In this document: one piece after another, positions 10,319-32,784 of the stretch
Position numbering within the stretch: the stretch's first letter is position 1
Layout: each line of letters begins with the position of its first letter
Assembly (NCBI GenBank): GCA_900618795.1
Contig: UYJD01000011.1
Coordinates: 1 to 64,000 of the forward strand
Length of the DNA: 64,000 nt
Direction: 5' to 3'
Origin: Cyanodermella asteris
Taxonomy: Eukaryota; Ascomycota; Lecanoromycetes; Ostropales; Stictidaceae
The notes under the pieces: model-generated
What the model saw: the letters and a program-made list of their open reading frames with translations, nothing else
Database searches by the model: none
Told to the model about the DNA's origin: nothing
Translations under genes and position numbers: made by a program

Positions 10319-11121
10319 TCATGCCTTACTGCTCGCTTCAAGCGGTAGCCTCGCATCCACCCACTTCTCCAGATCGTCAATTTCCTTGGCATCGGCACCG
10401 TGCTGCAGTCCGGGGTACATCTTCATATTGACCTGCCATCCCATCGCAGCAATTCCCTCCTTCGTCCTCACTCCCCACTGCGGCTTGACAAGCGGGTCGC
10501 CGTCGCCGTGAAACAGCTGGATCGGGACCTCCTTTGATGGTGCTGGCTGCGCGGCGGCAATGAGCTCAGGAATCCGCTGCGCAATGGGAAGGTAGCACGA
10601 CATGCCAACGATACCGGCCAGGCGCTGAGTCGATGTCAGACCCGTGACCAGAGCCATTGCGCCTCCCTGCGAGAAGCCTCCGAGAACGATGCGCGTCGAA
10701 GGAATGCCAGCTTCAATTTCGGACGCGATCAATTCCTGCAGAGTCGAGCGAGAGCGCAAAATTCCAGTCTCGTCCTGCGAAGCCTCGGTAAGGTCGTCAA
10801 ACCCGCGCTGCGAGTCGTCAGAAATGAGCTGCGTATGGCTTCGGCGACTCACAATGTCGTACCACCCTGGCATGTTCATGCCAAAGTTCACGGTAATGGG
10901 AATGTTTGGCGCATTTGGAAAAACGAATTTGACGTGCTCAAACTTGCCTCGACGCCTCCAATTGGTGGCCAGGTCCATCCTTGAAGTTCATCAGACATAG
11001 AACTGACAATACGTGGGCGAACTTACCAGCCGGCGCCGCTGTCTCCAAGACCATGGGCGAAGATGATGGTCGCGGTGTGCTTCGTGAGAGCAGGGACGAC
11101 GACTGCAGGACTTCTCGACAT
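10319..11121 (-). CDS. Acyl-protein thioesterase / lysophospholipase (APT1 family)
   Basis: Two exons, 11121-11027 and 10979-10319, joined by a GT-AG intron (5' GTAAGT) that splits a Trp codon; 251 residues, close to the family's usual 220-250. Exon 1 supplies the first beta strand and the HGLGDSGAGW oxyanion motif. Exon 2 has the nucleophile motif GFSQGG (Ser about 135), an Asp in LFHGDGDPLV (about 193) and a His in LQHGADAKEI (about 225), completing the Ser-Asp-His triad of the alpha/beta-hydrolase fold. Known members remove palmitoyl groups from proteins such as Ras and G-alpha subunits in the cytosol, and can cleave lysophospholipids. The start was chosen as the only ATG in frame ahead of the conserved strand. 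Its neighbours give no functional linkage. Confidence 0.9.
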
Positions 11122-12080
11122 GATTGAACGTGCGAGGAATGCGATGCAAGAGAATATCAAGAATGATGACCAATGTGTCGTAGGTCAGAGACTGCGGGGT
11201 TTGGACTTGAGAAAGGATGAAGTTGTGCGGCAGCCTTACGACATGACACCCACGTGCGCATCTCGAGGCCATCCCGCATTTGTATGCCTTCCAGTCTCGC
11301 TTTCCGCCACCACCCAGAATTGGAGAGCTGTGAGACGGCCACTGCTCACAGACCGAAATTCGCTGCATATTTAGCTGGAAATTTTCAGTCATACTTCATG
11401 GCTCAAGCCACCGATTGTGCCCAAAATGTGCCGGATGAACCACTTCCACTTAAAACGTAGGCTTTCGGAAGTAATGGACTGATTTCAAATTCATGGCAAA
11501 GCAATTCATTCTGAGTCGAAGTGTAATTCAATTTTCAAGCAACGTCATAATTTTGCGGTGCTGGTAAAATCTGGTGTTGAAGCACGGAAATTTACATGCA
11601 TGATCAATTCATTTCCTCAAGCTTATTCAATCCAGACCGTTTTCAGCGTTGAGATCGATCCCCCTTCCTCCTTTACCGGTTTGGACAACACTCATATTCA
11701 GCCGATGCATTCACAATCCTAGACCAGTTTCTGTCTCGGTGATCAGCATGCATGCATCGTTGACACGACAAATGAGGTCGCATTGGCCCCCGCCTTGCCA
11801 GTCATGGCGACGAACATTGGCACGAACTTCCAGGTAAAGTCTCGGCAGACGTTGCTGTGCTCAGCATTACACGAGCATGTTTCCCAAATATATTTCATAT
11901 TACGTTCCATTGACATGACAAGTCGGCAAAGCTCGTACATCTCAAGTTCCGTTCTGCTGAGCTGCGTCATATGCCGCGAGCCGGACATGCGAATCTTGAT
12001 TGCCATAGACAATCCTTTGCCATCTCACAGCATAAGTCCGACAACGAACACATCCTCCCCCTTCTACATCCATCGAAGCC
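11122..12080. other. Intergenic between divergent genes
   Basis: Shared upstream space of the minus-strand thioesterase and the plus-strand kinase-like gene. The last ~60 bases before 12081 are C/A-rich like a fungal leader. No other gene seen. Confidence 0.5.
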
Positions 12081-13112
12081 ATGTTATCTCGGGAGAAGAA
12101 GATCAGCCGCTCCATCACCCGTGCCATCCTCAACTACGCGCGAGCCGGCTCCGCATCTCTCGTCGCCCGACTAATCACCCTCTTCTCCCTCTTCCAGATA
12201 CGGCTGGTCCGTCACGAGAACGCGCTCTTCAGTCAGCTTCGTACCGAAATCTGGCAAATCAATGAGGAGGAATACACAGACTCGTTCGCAGACGCACACG
12301 GCAAGGATGGCTTGACAGGGGTCGGTGATCTGGGCTACAGCGGCAGCGTGTTCTTCACGACGCCAGATGGGAAGTTCTTGGTCAAATCGTTGAATCGGGC
12401 ATTTGAGTATGAGCATTTCGAGCAGGGCATGTTGAGGCCATATGCGGCGCATATGCGGGCGCATCCGGCGGAGAGCTTGCTTGTTCGCATCACGGACTTT
12501 CTGGGCGTGGAGCATGCCAGTATAGGCACGCTGATGGGACTCACGCCGCCCAGGTATATGGTCATGGAAAATCTGCTTGGTGGCAAGACGGCCGACCCTC
12601 ACAGAGGGCACGAATGGGAGTCGTATGATCTCAAGCCGAGTGACTACTTCTTTCCGGAGCGTGACATTGCCAACGGTGCACTTGCACCGGAAAGCGTCAA
12701 GGACAAGCTCATCGATAAGTTTGAGGACAAGATCCGGATCACAAAGGAACAGTATGAGGACTTGAGGCGCACTTTGGAAGCCGACACGTCGCCGTTGGAA
12801 GCTACAAACTGCGTTGATTACTCCCTGTTCTTGGTCCGGTATCCGTCAGATCAGACGAAGAGTGTGCCGGTCGAGAGCAATAGAACTGGATGGAGAACAG
12901 GCTTGGAAAGCACGGACGGCAAGTGGCGGTACAGGTTGATCTTGCTAGATTTCTTCTTCGCCAAACATCGCCTGCAGCCGAAGTTGATGACCGCACTGAT
13001 CAAGGCCTTCAACCTGGTGGCACGGAAAGGTCCGATGTCGATTACAACAACGCCTACAGAGTACAGGCAAAGGTTCCTGAAGATGGTCGACGGCCTCGTC
13101 GAGGCGAATTGA
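12081..13112 (+). CDS. Small phosphatidylinositol-phosphate kinase-like protein
   Basis: Single exon, 343 residues. The catalytic core is recognisable as the PIPK family: a glycine-loop strand GYSGSVFFTTPDGKFLVKSL with the ATP-site Lys (about 102), then YDLKPSDY (Asp183, Lys185) in place of the usual DLKGS. DYSLFLVR (about 246) and an LLDFFF strand with the metal-binding Asp (about 290) follow, and the C-terminus YRQRFLKMVDG matches the family end. Family members phosphorylate PI4P to PI(4,5)P2 at membranes. This one is much shorter than fungal Mss4 proteins, consisting of little more than the kinase core, and its DLK loop differs, so substrate is uncertain. The N-terminal 40 residues are basic and hydrophobic and may contact membrane. 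Confidence 0.8.
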   Translation: MLSREKKISRSITRAILNYARAGSASLVARLITLFSLFQIRLVRHENALFSQLRTEIWQINEEEYTDSFADAHGKDGLTGVGDLGYSGSVFFTTPDGKFLVKSLNRAFEYEHFEQGMLRPYAAHMRAHPAESLLVRITDFLGVEHASIGTLMGLTPPRYMVMENLLGGKTADPHRGHEWESYDLKPSDYFFPERDIANGALAPESVKDKLIDKFEDKIRITKEQYEDLRRTLEADTSPLEATNCVDYSLFLVRYPSDQTKSVPVESNRTGWRTGLESTDGKWRYRLILLDFFFAKHRLQPKLMTALIKAFNLVARKGPMSITTTPTEYRQRFLKMVDGLVEAN

Positions 13113-13186
13113 TATTGATACCCCTGCATGACTGATACGAGCAATGTTTGAGAATGAACCAGCATCTTATGCTTGAAACAACGCCT

Positions 13187-14630
13187 TTACAGCTTGGATG
13201 TCTCTATATCGGTTTTGGCCTTCTTGTTTGGCCCTGCGAACCCGAACATGTACGCCGCTACTTTTCTCATCTGGATCTCTTCCGAGCCCTCGGTAATGCG
13301 GTACCGCCTGTGATGGCGGTAGATGTGCTCAAAAGGCTGTTCCATGGTCAGCGTCCGTACTGGGATCCACAACTCCAACTTACCTTGTGCCTGGAATACC
13401 CAATGCCACCATGAACTTGCATAGCCCGATCCGCTGCTTGGCAGCACAATCTATTGGACCAGTAGTTGCACATACTGACCCTATCGCTGAGCTTTTTCTC
13501 CACCTCTGGGTGGGGCATGCTATCCATCAAGGTCGCCGTCTCGCGGATGAGCAGACGCAGCATCTGGGCTTGTGTGTGAAGCTCGACCAGCGGGAACTGG
13601 ATGGCCTGATTTGATGCGAGGGGCTTCCCAAAGGGTTTCCGCTCCATCGCGTACTTGACGGATTCGTTGATGCAATATACCGCCGCTCCGAGAGACGACG
13701 ACGCCTGTCGGATGCGGTTCTCATGTACGAATGCTTGAGCGACTGCCAGACCACCGTGCAGCGGACCCAAGAGTGATGATTCGGGTACCCATACATCCTT
13801 CATCGAGAACGTGCCATGGTCGGTCGGCATGTTGAAAGTCCTATTCCACGGTTCAGCATGTACACTCCCCAAAGGTCATGTCAGTCGTACCACTCGAAAC
13901 TTTCGACTTCCAGCCCGGGCGTTTCTTTTGGAATCACAAAGCAGCTCACGCCCTTTGTACTGCCCGCCTTCTCCGCGGTTCTCGCAAACACGAAACAATG
14001 CGTCGCGACATCAAGACCCGTCTGCCACATTTTCCGACCATTAATCCTCCAGCCCCTCCTTCCATCTCTATCTTCTTGCACCGCGACCGTATCCATGAAT
14101 GTCGCATCACTTCCGTGCCCAGGTTCCGTCAGACCAAAAGTCGGATGGACCCTGCCCTCGAGCTGCCCAACCAATAGCTCCCTCTGCTGCGCCTCGCTCC
14201 CAAAATGCATTAACATAAAGATCACGGGAAAGTTGCCCACGATGCTGTGCTCGGTTTGCAGGTCATTGAAAAGTCCCAGACCTTTGGAAGCGAGGTGCTC
14301 CCTGATCACTGCCATCCAGAGGTTGGCTCCGCGGCCGGAGTTCGAATCGGGCTGCTGGCCGCCCCAGCGGCGGGGAAGTGAGAAGCGATAGAAGCCGGCG
14401 GAGTCGGCGAGTCGCACGGCTTGTCGCATAAGATCGTACCATTCGGGCTTGGGAAGTCCGCCGCGGGCCCAGTCTGTACGAGCATCCTCGCGGCGATGGT
14501 CGAAGAAGCGAATGTTGTCGTTGGAATTCTGCAAGGGCGCAATTCTGGTGGCTATGAAGTCGTCAAGCTTTCGGAGATATTGAGCGAGTTCAGGTGGAAT
14601 ATTGGACGTGATTGGCGAAGCAAGAGACAT
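13187..14630 (-). CDS. Acyl-CoA dehydrogenase
   Basis: Three exons: 14630-13891, 13840-13384 and 13336-13187, with introns of 50 and 47 nt bounded by GT-AG; 448 residues. Exon 1 holds the N-terminal helical domain and the FAD/substrate motif FGLTEPGHGSD. Exon 2 holds the middle beta domain end and helical domain (QVHGGIGYS). Exon 3 holds ITEGSEEIQMRKV, where the first Glu matches the catalytic base of medium-chain enzymes. Members oxidise acyl-CoA to enoyl-CoA with FAD, in mitochondria or peroxisomes. The start used is the ATG at 14630 (MSLASPI); an in-frame ATG at 14654 would add eight residues. No clear targeting peptide is seen. Sub-family and chain-length preference cannot be told from sequence alone. 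Confidence 0.9.
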
Positions 14631-14654
14631 GGTAAGCAGTGAATGATGATACAA

Positions 14655-25485
<10,831 letters not shown>

Positions 25486-26931
25486 GCGCAGGGATCGGCG
25501 AGGTTGGTTTCGGTTTTGGACTTATGATACCCGCATACACGTACTGACGTGGTGGAAATACCCGCAACGACGACAAACGGCCTTTGTTTTTCAACCAGGA
25601 GGATGCACTTGATGCGATTTGAGGTGCGGCGGAGCAGATCGATGAATGAGCATCTGAACTTAGAGAGAACACAGACGCGGTATTGCGAACGTTGTACGAT
25701 ATTTCAAGATGTTTGCTCGAAATTACTGAATTGCTTTTTGACTTGGCGCCGTTGTATTGCTTGCATGACTGGCAAATCTGAATCCGTGCGACTGTGCGTA
25801 TAGTAGTCGAACGAGAAGTGCAGATCGATAGCGTTGGGTGGCTGTCAAGTGTCGAACCCACATTTGAGGCTAGAACATGCGACTAGGCTCAAACAGAAGT
25901 TCGAGGCCAGCAAGATGCAGTAGGATACAGTGTGCTTGTGGGTGTACTGTATCACGTTCGGAGTGTGCCGATGCAGCGAGTGTCTGGTTGAAGCATGACA
26001 AAACCCCAGAGCAGAACAGAAGACTCGAATCTGCCGTATCGCGACTCGGTACGAGATTGTCGGACCATCGGGGTGAATCTGATTTGCGAAAGCAAGCATG
26101 ACGCCAGCTTCAAAGCCAAAGCGACAGCCAAAGCCAAAGCGCTTCCGGCTTCTCGTCTCGTCGGTGAGAGTCGAGTCGAGTCGAGTCGAGTCTTGCTCAC
26201 ATCCATCGGCGACCCGTCTGACTTGTCATTATTGTCTCTACTCGATCCCATCTCCGTGCGCAGCTCATCGTCCTCTCGTCCGCTGTGCGATCCTGTATTG
26301 ATTACTTGACACAGCCAGCACTTACCAACTTTCCTTTCCGCTGGCCGGCTGACGACTTGCCGTCGACCCGTGCCACGACGTCCTGACCTGCTTGCTGGCT
26401 GCCGTGCCGTTTCAAAGCAGCCTCATCGTCACCGCCATCTTGCAGTGAGTTGAACTACGCTGCCGGTCCGCTGAAGCTCAGCGGGGATCAAAGCCGACCA
26501 CGGTCACGCTGACTCCCTCCTTCGAACAACCCTCCCCCGTATCTACGCCTTCACTCGTATATCAAGAGCTGGACGATTGGTGAATACTGGGGTTGACAAA
26601 GTTGTTGGACACATCGTATACACCTCCATTCTCAGCTTGCGTCGACAGCTCGACTGGTCGCGGCGAGTCGCGTGCTCAGCTGGGTCTGGAGACCGACGAA
26701 GAGCTCGGAAACGTGTCTTGCATCTGATGAGTCCCATCGACAGTGATTCCATCGGCTTCGCCTAAATGGATACAATATTGGCCATCTCGTGACCTTGACC
26801 TCAACCTCGCAATTTGTCGCCTTTGTTCTCACCACCATTCATCACTTGATGTGCCCCCGAGATCCCTAAATTTGTTCAACCCACAACGCACAGCTATACA
26901 TCCCCCCTACATACTAGACCTGTCCGGCGCC
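25486..26931. other. Intergenic, no gene seen
   Basis: Contains short sequence repeats, including AAAGCC-type repeats near 26115-26140 and the GAGTC array listed separately, and a CT/CA-rich leader-like stretch near 26780-26930. No motif-bearing frame. Confidence 0.5.
26168..26192. repeat. (GAGTC)5 microsatellite
   Basis: Five perfect tandem copies of the pentamer GAGTC, in the intergenic space upstream of the basic protein gene. Confidence 0.9.
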
Positions 26932-28021
26932 ATGACTTTGAAAGATCGCTTTCGTCGTCTCCGCAAGAGCTCTTCCCCGTCCTCGACTACCGCTCCACCA
27001 AAGCCGCCACCAAACACATCTTCGCCGACCAATCTGTCTCCAGGCACGCGCTCCACAAATGTCAGCACACCAGGTCAGGACACTCCCGCAGCCACACAAA
27101 CACCGACAGCAGTCCTCTCCGCCTCCGACCTTCCTTCCTCGCTGAGTCAATCCTCGCCCGACTCCACCACATCACCACTCACAAACGCCTCCACGATACA
27201 AGAAGTCCTTGTCGCTCGAGCCGCAACCACCGCCAGTCAGACGAACGGCGACAAGAGGAAACGGCGGGGCCTGTTCCGGCGGAAAGAGGATCCATACAAG
27301 GACTGGCCTGAAGACGTCTACAAGCCGCACGAAGTCCCCCCGCCAAAGTACAAGCGGACCCCGGACCCTCAACATCTTGAGAATCTGCACGCTTTCAGCT
27401 TTGGTGGTGGCACAGGAGGAGGCTTTGGAGGTCTGATGAGACGATTGAGTCAACAGAGCGGAGTCAGCCCTGGTGGCAGCAAGTGGCAGAGTCCATTCGC
27501 CAGTCGAGCGGGTAGCCGGGTCGGTAGCAGAGCACCAAGTCGACTGGCCAGTGCAGCACCAAGTGCAAACCCTAGCCGCAACGCGAGCGTTGCGGAGGAA
27601 GTGGAAGAGGATGGTACACACCTGAAACCGAATGGCATCGGGAGTCCGTCGAAACACGGCAGGCCGGCCATGGGCAGTAGAGGAGTGAGCACCAAGAACC
27701 TGAGCCGAGGCCTCAACATGCAACCACACGATGTGGATCGAGTGACTGAAGAAGAAGGCGATGGAGATGTCAATAATGGTGAGTGCTTGCGAATCACAAG
27801 TTGAGGAGTACAACTAACTTTAGATTCCAGTTGTCACCATGTCTCGTCCTCGAACTGCGAAGGATGAAGAGGATGTCGAGGAAAAATCAGCTCCCAAGAA
27901 GACGGATAGCAAGAGCAGCCACGACATGCCTTTCACAGAGCAGGAATTGACACAAGCTCTGACGCGAGCGACGCTACGGGACAATGTTACGCCCAAGGTC
28001 GTCGCCACTCCTCCATCCTAA
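26932..28021 (+). CDS. Unrecognised basic, Ser/Pro-rich protein
   Basis: Two exons, 26932-27778 and 27831-28021, joined by a 52-nt GT-AG intron with a CTAAC branch-like element; 345 residues. The start ATG at 26932 opens a polybasic N-terminus (MTLKDRFRRLRKSS). A long Ser/Thr/Pro low-complexity stretch follows, then a conserved-looking patch KRKRRGLFRRKEDPYKDWPE with VPPPKYKRTPDPQH. A Gly-rich loop, an Ala/Ser/Arg repeat (SRAGSRVGSRAPSRL) and an acidic then helical C-terminus complete it. No domain recognised. The polybasic ends and SxR repeats would suit a membrane- or RNA-associated, phosphorylated protein, but that is inference only. Confidence 0.75.
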
Positions 28022-29392
28022 CCTCGGTCGTGTCACAGCCTGAATTATTGAGATTGACACCACCAGAGAGCGCATATGAGCAAGAACCCCAAAACTGCGG
28101 TAGACTCGCACGTCACAAAATACCGAACCAACCTCGATCCTGGCCCATTTCCACCATATCGAAGAAGATGTAAGCCTTTGCTCGACAAACGACAAGTGTT
28201 TCGGAACTTTCGGGATATCTTGGTAATCAGGCGATTCAGAGCCTGAGCATCTCCGTCACAATTAATCATTTCAGGCGTCGCCTGTTGCGGACAGAGCGGC
28301 CTTGACCCATGTCAAATTTCGGACATAGCACTTTAGATACAGCGACGACTTGAATAATGTCATTTTACGGCCGACGACGAGACGGAACGCTCATGGTGAC
28401 GATAGTGTAGGCCATATTTTTGGATAAAGCGAACTAAATCGGAGATAGAAAGTCATTCAAGCACACATTTTCGTACTACAGTAACTGGCACTTCCTTTGC
28501 ACTTTGTCTCTGTTTGAGGAGCGTCGCAATCTTATTTCCTGCACTGAGAATGTGTTTCACTTGTTGTTTTTCCTATTAGGGTGTTTTGGGGATGGTGCTG
28601 ATGATCCCTGGATGTTGGCTTCCTCGGAGTAAAGGGCGGCTCGGCCACTTGAAGAGCGAAAACTCCGACCTCACTTTCTTGGACTTCAGCGGTCAGCTTC
28701 GTCCACGCAGCCTGTCTAGAGGTCCCCCGTGCAAACCCAACTGATTGTAGAGGATAGCAGAGCCTGAGTCGACGATGCTAGTCCAAACGCTCTCCCAGCA
28801 ACTCTCTAATCGACGAACCAATATTGTCGTCTCACGAGGTCCTTTTGAAGAAAGCATACCACAAGTATGCCACATGGAGACATCAATTCCCTCGGACGAC
28901 ATGGTGCGGCTTCCCAAGCTAACCAATGAAGCCAATGAAGCCTTTGAAGCATGCGTTCGATTTTATTTGTCCGTCAATTATTGTGAAGCATTCTCCCCCT
29001 CTTGCCTGTTTGCAGCTCGGAGGTTCCTAACACACCTCAGCAGCACGCGCAGTGTCAGGGCCCTGGAGGGATGATACGACCGCAGATGAACACAAAGGCT
29101 TAACAGTGAGTCGATGAGACAGTTCATTGGCTCAGAATGAGACCGCCTGTCCCTCATGCCTTCGATTCCTGGATGGAAGCTCCCGCAACTTCCGCTCATA
29201 TGCTTAACTACGAGCCGATCGGTTATGTACGATCAGCACAGCACCTCCTGTCAATATAAAAGGCATCTAACGACTCGACGTTCAGTCAGTACACGACAAC
29301 TCAACACACTGTTCTCTCTGGACGTGTCTCCTGACCTGACCTCGCTACATTTGGTCACTCACTCCGACCAGACTCCACTGAGTATCATCGCT
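28022..29392. other. Intergenic with promoter of the next gene
   Basis: No motif-bearing frame in 1.4 kb. The last ~140 bases contain the TATA element listed separately and a leader for the oxidoreductase. Confidence 0.5.
29255..29261 (+). promoter_or_regulatory. TATA box of MDR oxidoreductase
   Basis: TATAAAA lies 138 bases upstream of the ATG at 29393, followed by a CA-rich leader. Position and sequence fit a fungal core promoter. Confidence 0.5.
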
Positions 29393-30529
29393 ATGGCCGC
29401 CCCACTCCCAGAAACCCACAAAGCCCTCTACCTCACCTCCCGGGAGTTGCCCCTCGAAATCCGCTCCCTTCCCACCCCGTCCGCCGTCCCCGGTAGCGCC
29501 ATCGTCCGCGTCCTCGCCGCCGGAATCCTCGCCTACAGCGGTGAAGTCTATTCAGGGAAACGGCCCTACCCCTTCCCTACAACCCTCGTCCCAGGGCCAT
29601 CCTGTGTCGGGCGAATTGCTGCCGTGGGACCCGACGCAACATCTCTGACCCCGGGCAAGCTGGTCCTGGTCGACAGCGTGATTCGCAGCCGAGATGAGCC
29701 GGGGGATATCTCGCTACATGGGTTAGCGGAAGGGTTTGGGGTTGGCGCGAAGAAGTTGTTGGAGGGCGAGTGGAGGGACGGGACTTTCGCGGAGTTCACC
29801 AAGGTACCGTTGGAGAATTGTTATCCGCTGGATGAGCAAAAGCTACTGCGGGCGACTGAAGACGGTGGCCTGGGCTATGCGGTTGAGGATTTGGCGGCGA
29901 TGTTCCCGTTGCTTGTTCCATGGGGAGGGCTTTCGGATGTCGCTTTGCGTCCTGGAGAGACTGTGATTGTGTGTCCTGCTACTGGACCGTTCGGCAGCGC
30001 AGCCGTGTGTGTCGCGCTCGCGATGGGTGCGCGCGTCCTGGCCATGGGCCGCAACGTCGACAAACTGAACTCTCTGGTTTCATCTTGTCCTCCGGGCCGC
30101 GTAGTCCCTATCCCCCTCACCTCCTCTGCAGGAACCGACGCCGCAGAACTCGCCAAGCACGGTCCCGCAGACGTCTACTTCGACATCTCCCCAAACTTCG
30201 CTGCGGGAAGCCATCACGTCAAGACGTGCATCGAAGCCCTCGGCTGGGGCGGGCGAGTCAGTCTGATGGGCGGGTTCGATGACGACGTTGCGGTGCCGCA
30301 TCGGCAGATTATGAGGTTGAATTTGACGTTGAAGGGGACGTGGATGTATACGAGGGAGCAGGCGAGGGCGTTTGTCAGGTTGGTGGAGAGTGGTCTGTTG
30401 GGCGTTGAGCCGCAGGGTGGGATGAAGCTCGAGGGAAAGTTTAAGTTGGAGGAGTGGAGGGAGGCGTTTGAGTGTGCGAGGGTTAATGCTGGGCCGGGGC
30501 AGGTCGTGGTGTTCACTCCGTCTGCGTGA
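29393..30529 (+). CDS. MDR-family (zinc-independent) dehydrogenase/reductase
   Basis: Single exon, 378 residues. The N-terminal GroES-like domain contains PSAVPGSAIVRVLAAG and GPSCVGRIAAVG. The Rossmann domain has VIVCPATGPFGSAAV followed by MGARVLAMGRN for NAD(P)H. The catalytic-zinc ligands of classical alcohol dehydrogenases are absent: the usual GHE is GPS and no CGTD-type Cys is found. It is therefore more like quinone-oxidoreductase-type members that reduce carbonyls or enones without zinc. Start ATG at 29393 is in an ATGGCC context. The gene stands alone with its own TATA box. Substrate cannot be predicted. Confidence 0.85.
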   Translation: MAAPLPETHKALYLTSRELPLEIRSLPTPSAVPGSAIVRVLAAGILAYSGEVYSGKRPYPFPTTLVPGPSCVGRIAAVGPDATSLTPGKLVLVDSVIRSRDEPGDISLHGLAEGFGVGAKKLLEGEWRDGTFAEFTKVPLENCYPLDEQKLLRATEDGGLGYAVEDLAAMFPLLVPWGGLSDVALRPGETVIVCPATGPFGSAAVCVALAMGARVLAMGRNVDKLNSLVSSCPPGRVVPIPLTSSAGTDAAELAKHGPADVYFDISPNFAAGSHHVKTCIEALGWGGRVSLMGGFDDDVAVPHRQIMRLNLTLKGTWMYTREQARAFVRLVESGLLGVEPQGGMKLEGKFKLEEWREAFECARVNAGPGQVVVFTPSA

Positions 30530-30588
30530 CCTGAGTCTGTGTAAGGTAGTTTCATGAACGAAACATGGCCCGCTCAAGACTAATTCGC

Positions 30589-32784
30589 TTACACGATCAC
30601 TACGCCGGTATAGCTCGGCCGGATATAATTCTCGCTCCACAGGCACCCTACACCGACTCGCGTATAATCTCCTTGCAGACTTTTCGAGATCAGAAGACAG
30701 TACTGCCTTGCATCCTCAGCAACCTTATCTGACGCATCATTGGATATCTGCTGTTTCTTTAGCAATTTCATCACACAGCCGAGGCGTGTACCTACGTTTG
30801 CTCTGTAGTTCCAGAATGGATAGGGCGCTTCAGCTTGGCTCATAACCAGCACCCATGTGAGGCTCGAAATGTCGACCGGGGCTCCATCATCGCGGTCAAG
30901 AATGACCCAACCGACTAAGTGAGCTTCGTCGTCCTCTATATATCATCCGATTCTTTTATCTGTGGGGAGAACGAGAAGCGTCTCCATTTCGTATTCGAAA
31001 AAAGTCTCCCGAATCCCGTCGTCCACTTCGTTCGAGATGCACACGTGGAGACCTTCGACTACATGCACGATGTCTCCTCGGAGCTGCATTTTAGAACCGT
31101 CTGTTGATCCAGTCTCAGATAGCGCAAGTGAACGGGAGTAATGGATGGCAGTACCGCTCCAAGACGTCATGTCAAAGTAGAGAACGGCACCTTGGCGGCT
31201 AGCCCAGCTCCAGGACGGCGCTCCAACTTCTGGCAGGGGCTCCAGATCCTCGTCCGCGACCCAGAGCACTCCTTGATGCAGGTGTTCCGCCCAAACTCCC
31301 ATGTTGTAGCTCCAACCTGACTTGGCAGCAAGTTTAGCTGCCAAGCCTGCTATCGCGTGGAGCTTGTCACCTTGCTCTGTCAAGTCTCGGCTTGAGTATC
31401 GCGCAACCATGCGTTCCCATTCCCTGCGAAGTCTATCCGGATCTTCGACATCCCGCATTAGGCAGCCCGGCGCCAAGAGTACCGGATAGTCGCTTTCCAC
31501 GTCAGCCGAATATTGGCCACTCGAGTCGCCATCGTCGTCTTCAACAGTGTTCTGGCTTTCGATTTCTGTCTGCACCTTGGGCTGTCTCGGACCGTGAAGA
31601 GCCTTCTCGTCGCCGAGCTGCCATTCCCTGGTCATACACCAGCATTCCCAGTACATTTGTCTGTTTGTGAAATGTATCATACGTGGCGATAAGACCCGCT
31701 CCTGCATTCCCCAAGCACATCGATGAAGAGGTTCGTTCCGCAGATCAGTGTCAAGATCCGTAGCACGCGGCCACAGGCTGAAGGGAGCGCCGGTGCGATC
31801 AAGATCAAGGACTGGAATACATCGTCGTGGACCCAGAAAGCCACTGGTACTCGACGATGCCCTAGATGCCGAGATCGTCACGTAAGCGTTCAGGTACACA
31901 TCGCCCATCTGTGCCGATTCTTTTTGCCAGTCTTCCTCGTCGTCTTGGATGATACACAGAGCATCGACCCACAGATATCGAATTTTCAAAGCCATGGTGA
32001 CTGCTATGGCATCTCGAATTGTAGCTGGAAGATCCGAAAGAGGAAATCCAGTGTACCTCGCTTGTACATTTGCGCGGACGGTCTTCGCTGGCTGGTCTCC
32101 TCCCCATGTATAGCTCAGCGCAACGTAATCAGCGGGGATCGAAACGTTGGAGCGTAGTTGTACCAAGCCTGACTTTGAGACTGATCTCAGATCAACCATC
32201 GTCGACGGCATATACCGCTCTGACAGAGCCGAGGAGTCGTCCTGGCGGGGCCGACATAATTTGTGAGCCTGATCGCATTGTGCCTTGCATGCATTCACAA
32301 ATCTGGAGACAGCTGGAAGTTCTAGAATCTTGGGCACGATAATGAAAGCCGCGGTATCGTCATCAATGTAGCTGTCGTTATTGTGATCCTGGCTAAAGAA
32401 CAAACCACGCCCTAGAATGCTCCCGGGACTCCCATCTGGCGGTACAGAGTATAGCCTCAGTTCTCGCTTTGAAAAGAGTCTAAGCACTATTGTCGAAGTC
32501 GAGTCAACAGAATCCGGCGCTGGCTGACCGCTATATGACAAGATACGGTCATAGAATAGAGCACAACAATCGCACTTGCTACTAGCGGCACGAAGCTTGC
32601 TTAGATCAGATGCAACGACCACATCGTCGTCTGCATATAAGCTCTCAAGTGTCAGGCGGCTGCAGCCATCACATAGAACGGGTTGACTCGGTCGATGGGC
32701 AGCCACAGCCTTCTTCCGTTGCTTTGCACGCCGACGGACATTCTCATAGTATTCCGGATCTGGATCATATCCTTTGCGCCCCAT
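30589..32784 (-). CDS. HET-domain protein with an in-frame TGA near the C-terminus
   Basis: From ATG at 32784 the frame is open for 613 residues. It carries an N-terminal Cys-rich patch (CDGCSRL, KCDCCALFYDRI) and then the HET domain: YVALSYTWGG (about 220-229), LWVDALCIIQDDEEDWQKE (about 270-290), and LNAYVTISAS. HET proteins act in heterokaryon incompatibility and related programmed cell-death responses in filamentous ascomycetes. The frame meets TGA at 30943-30945, then continues in the same frame for another 117 codons with protein-like sequence (DEAHLVGWVILDRDDGAP, YPFWNYRANVGTRLG) to a stop at 30589. Either the TGA is a nonsense mutation, or a small unrecognised intron removes it; 39-, 93- and 111-nt GT-AG options keep frame but have poor consensus. 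Confidence 0.75.
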
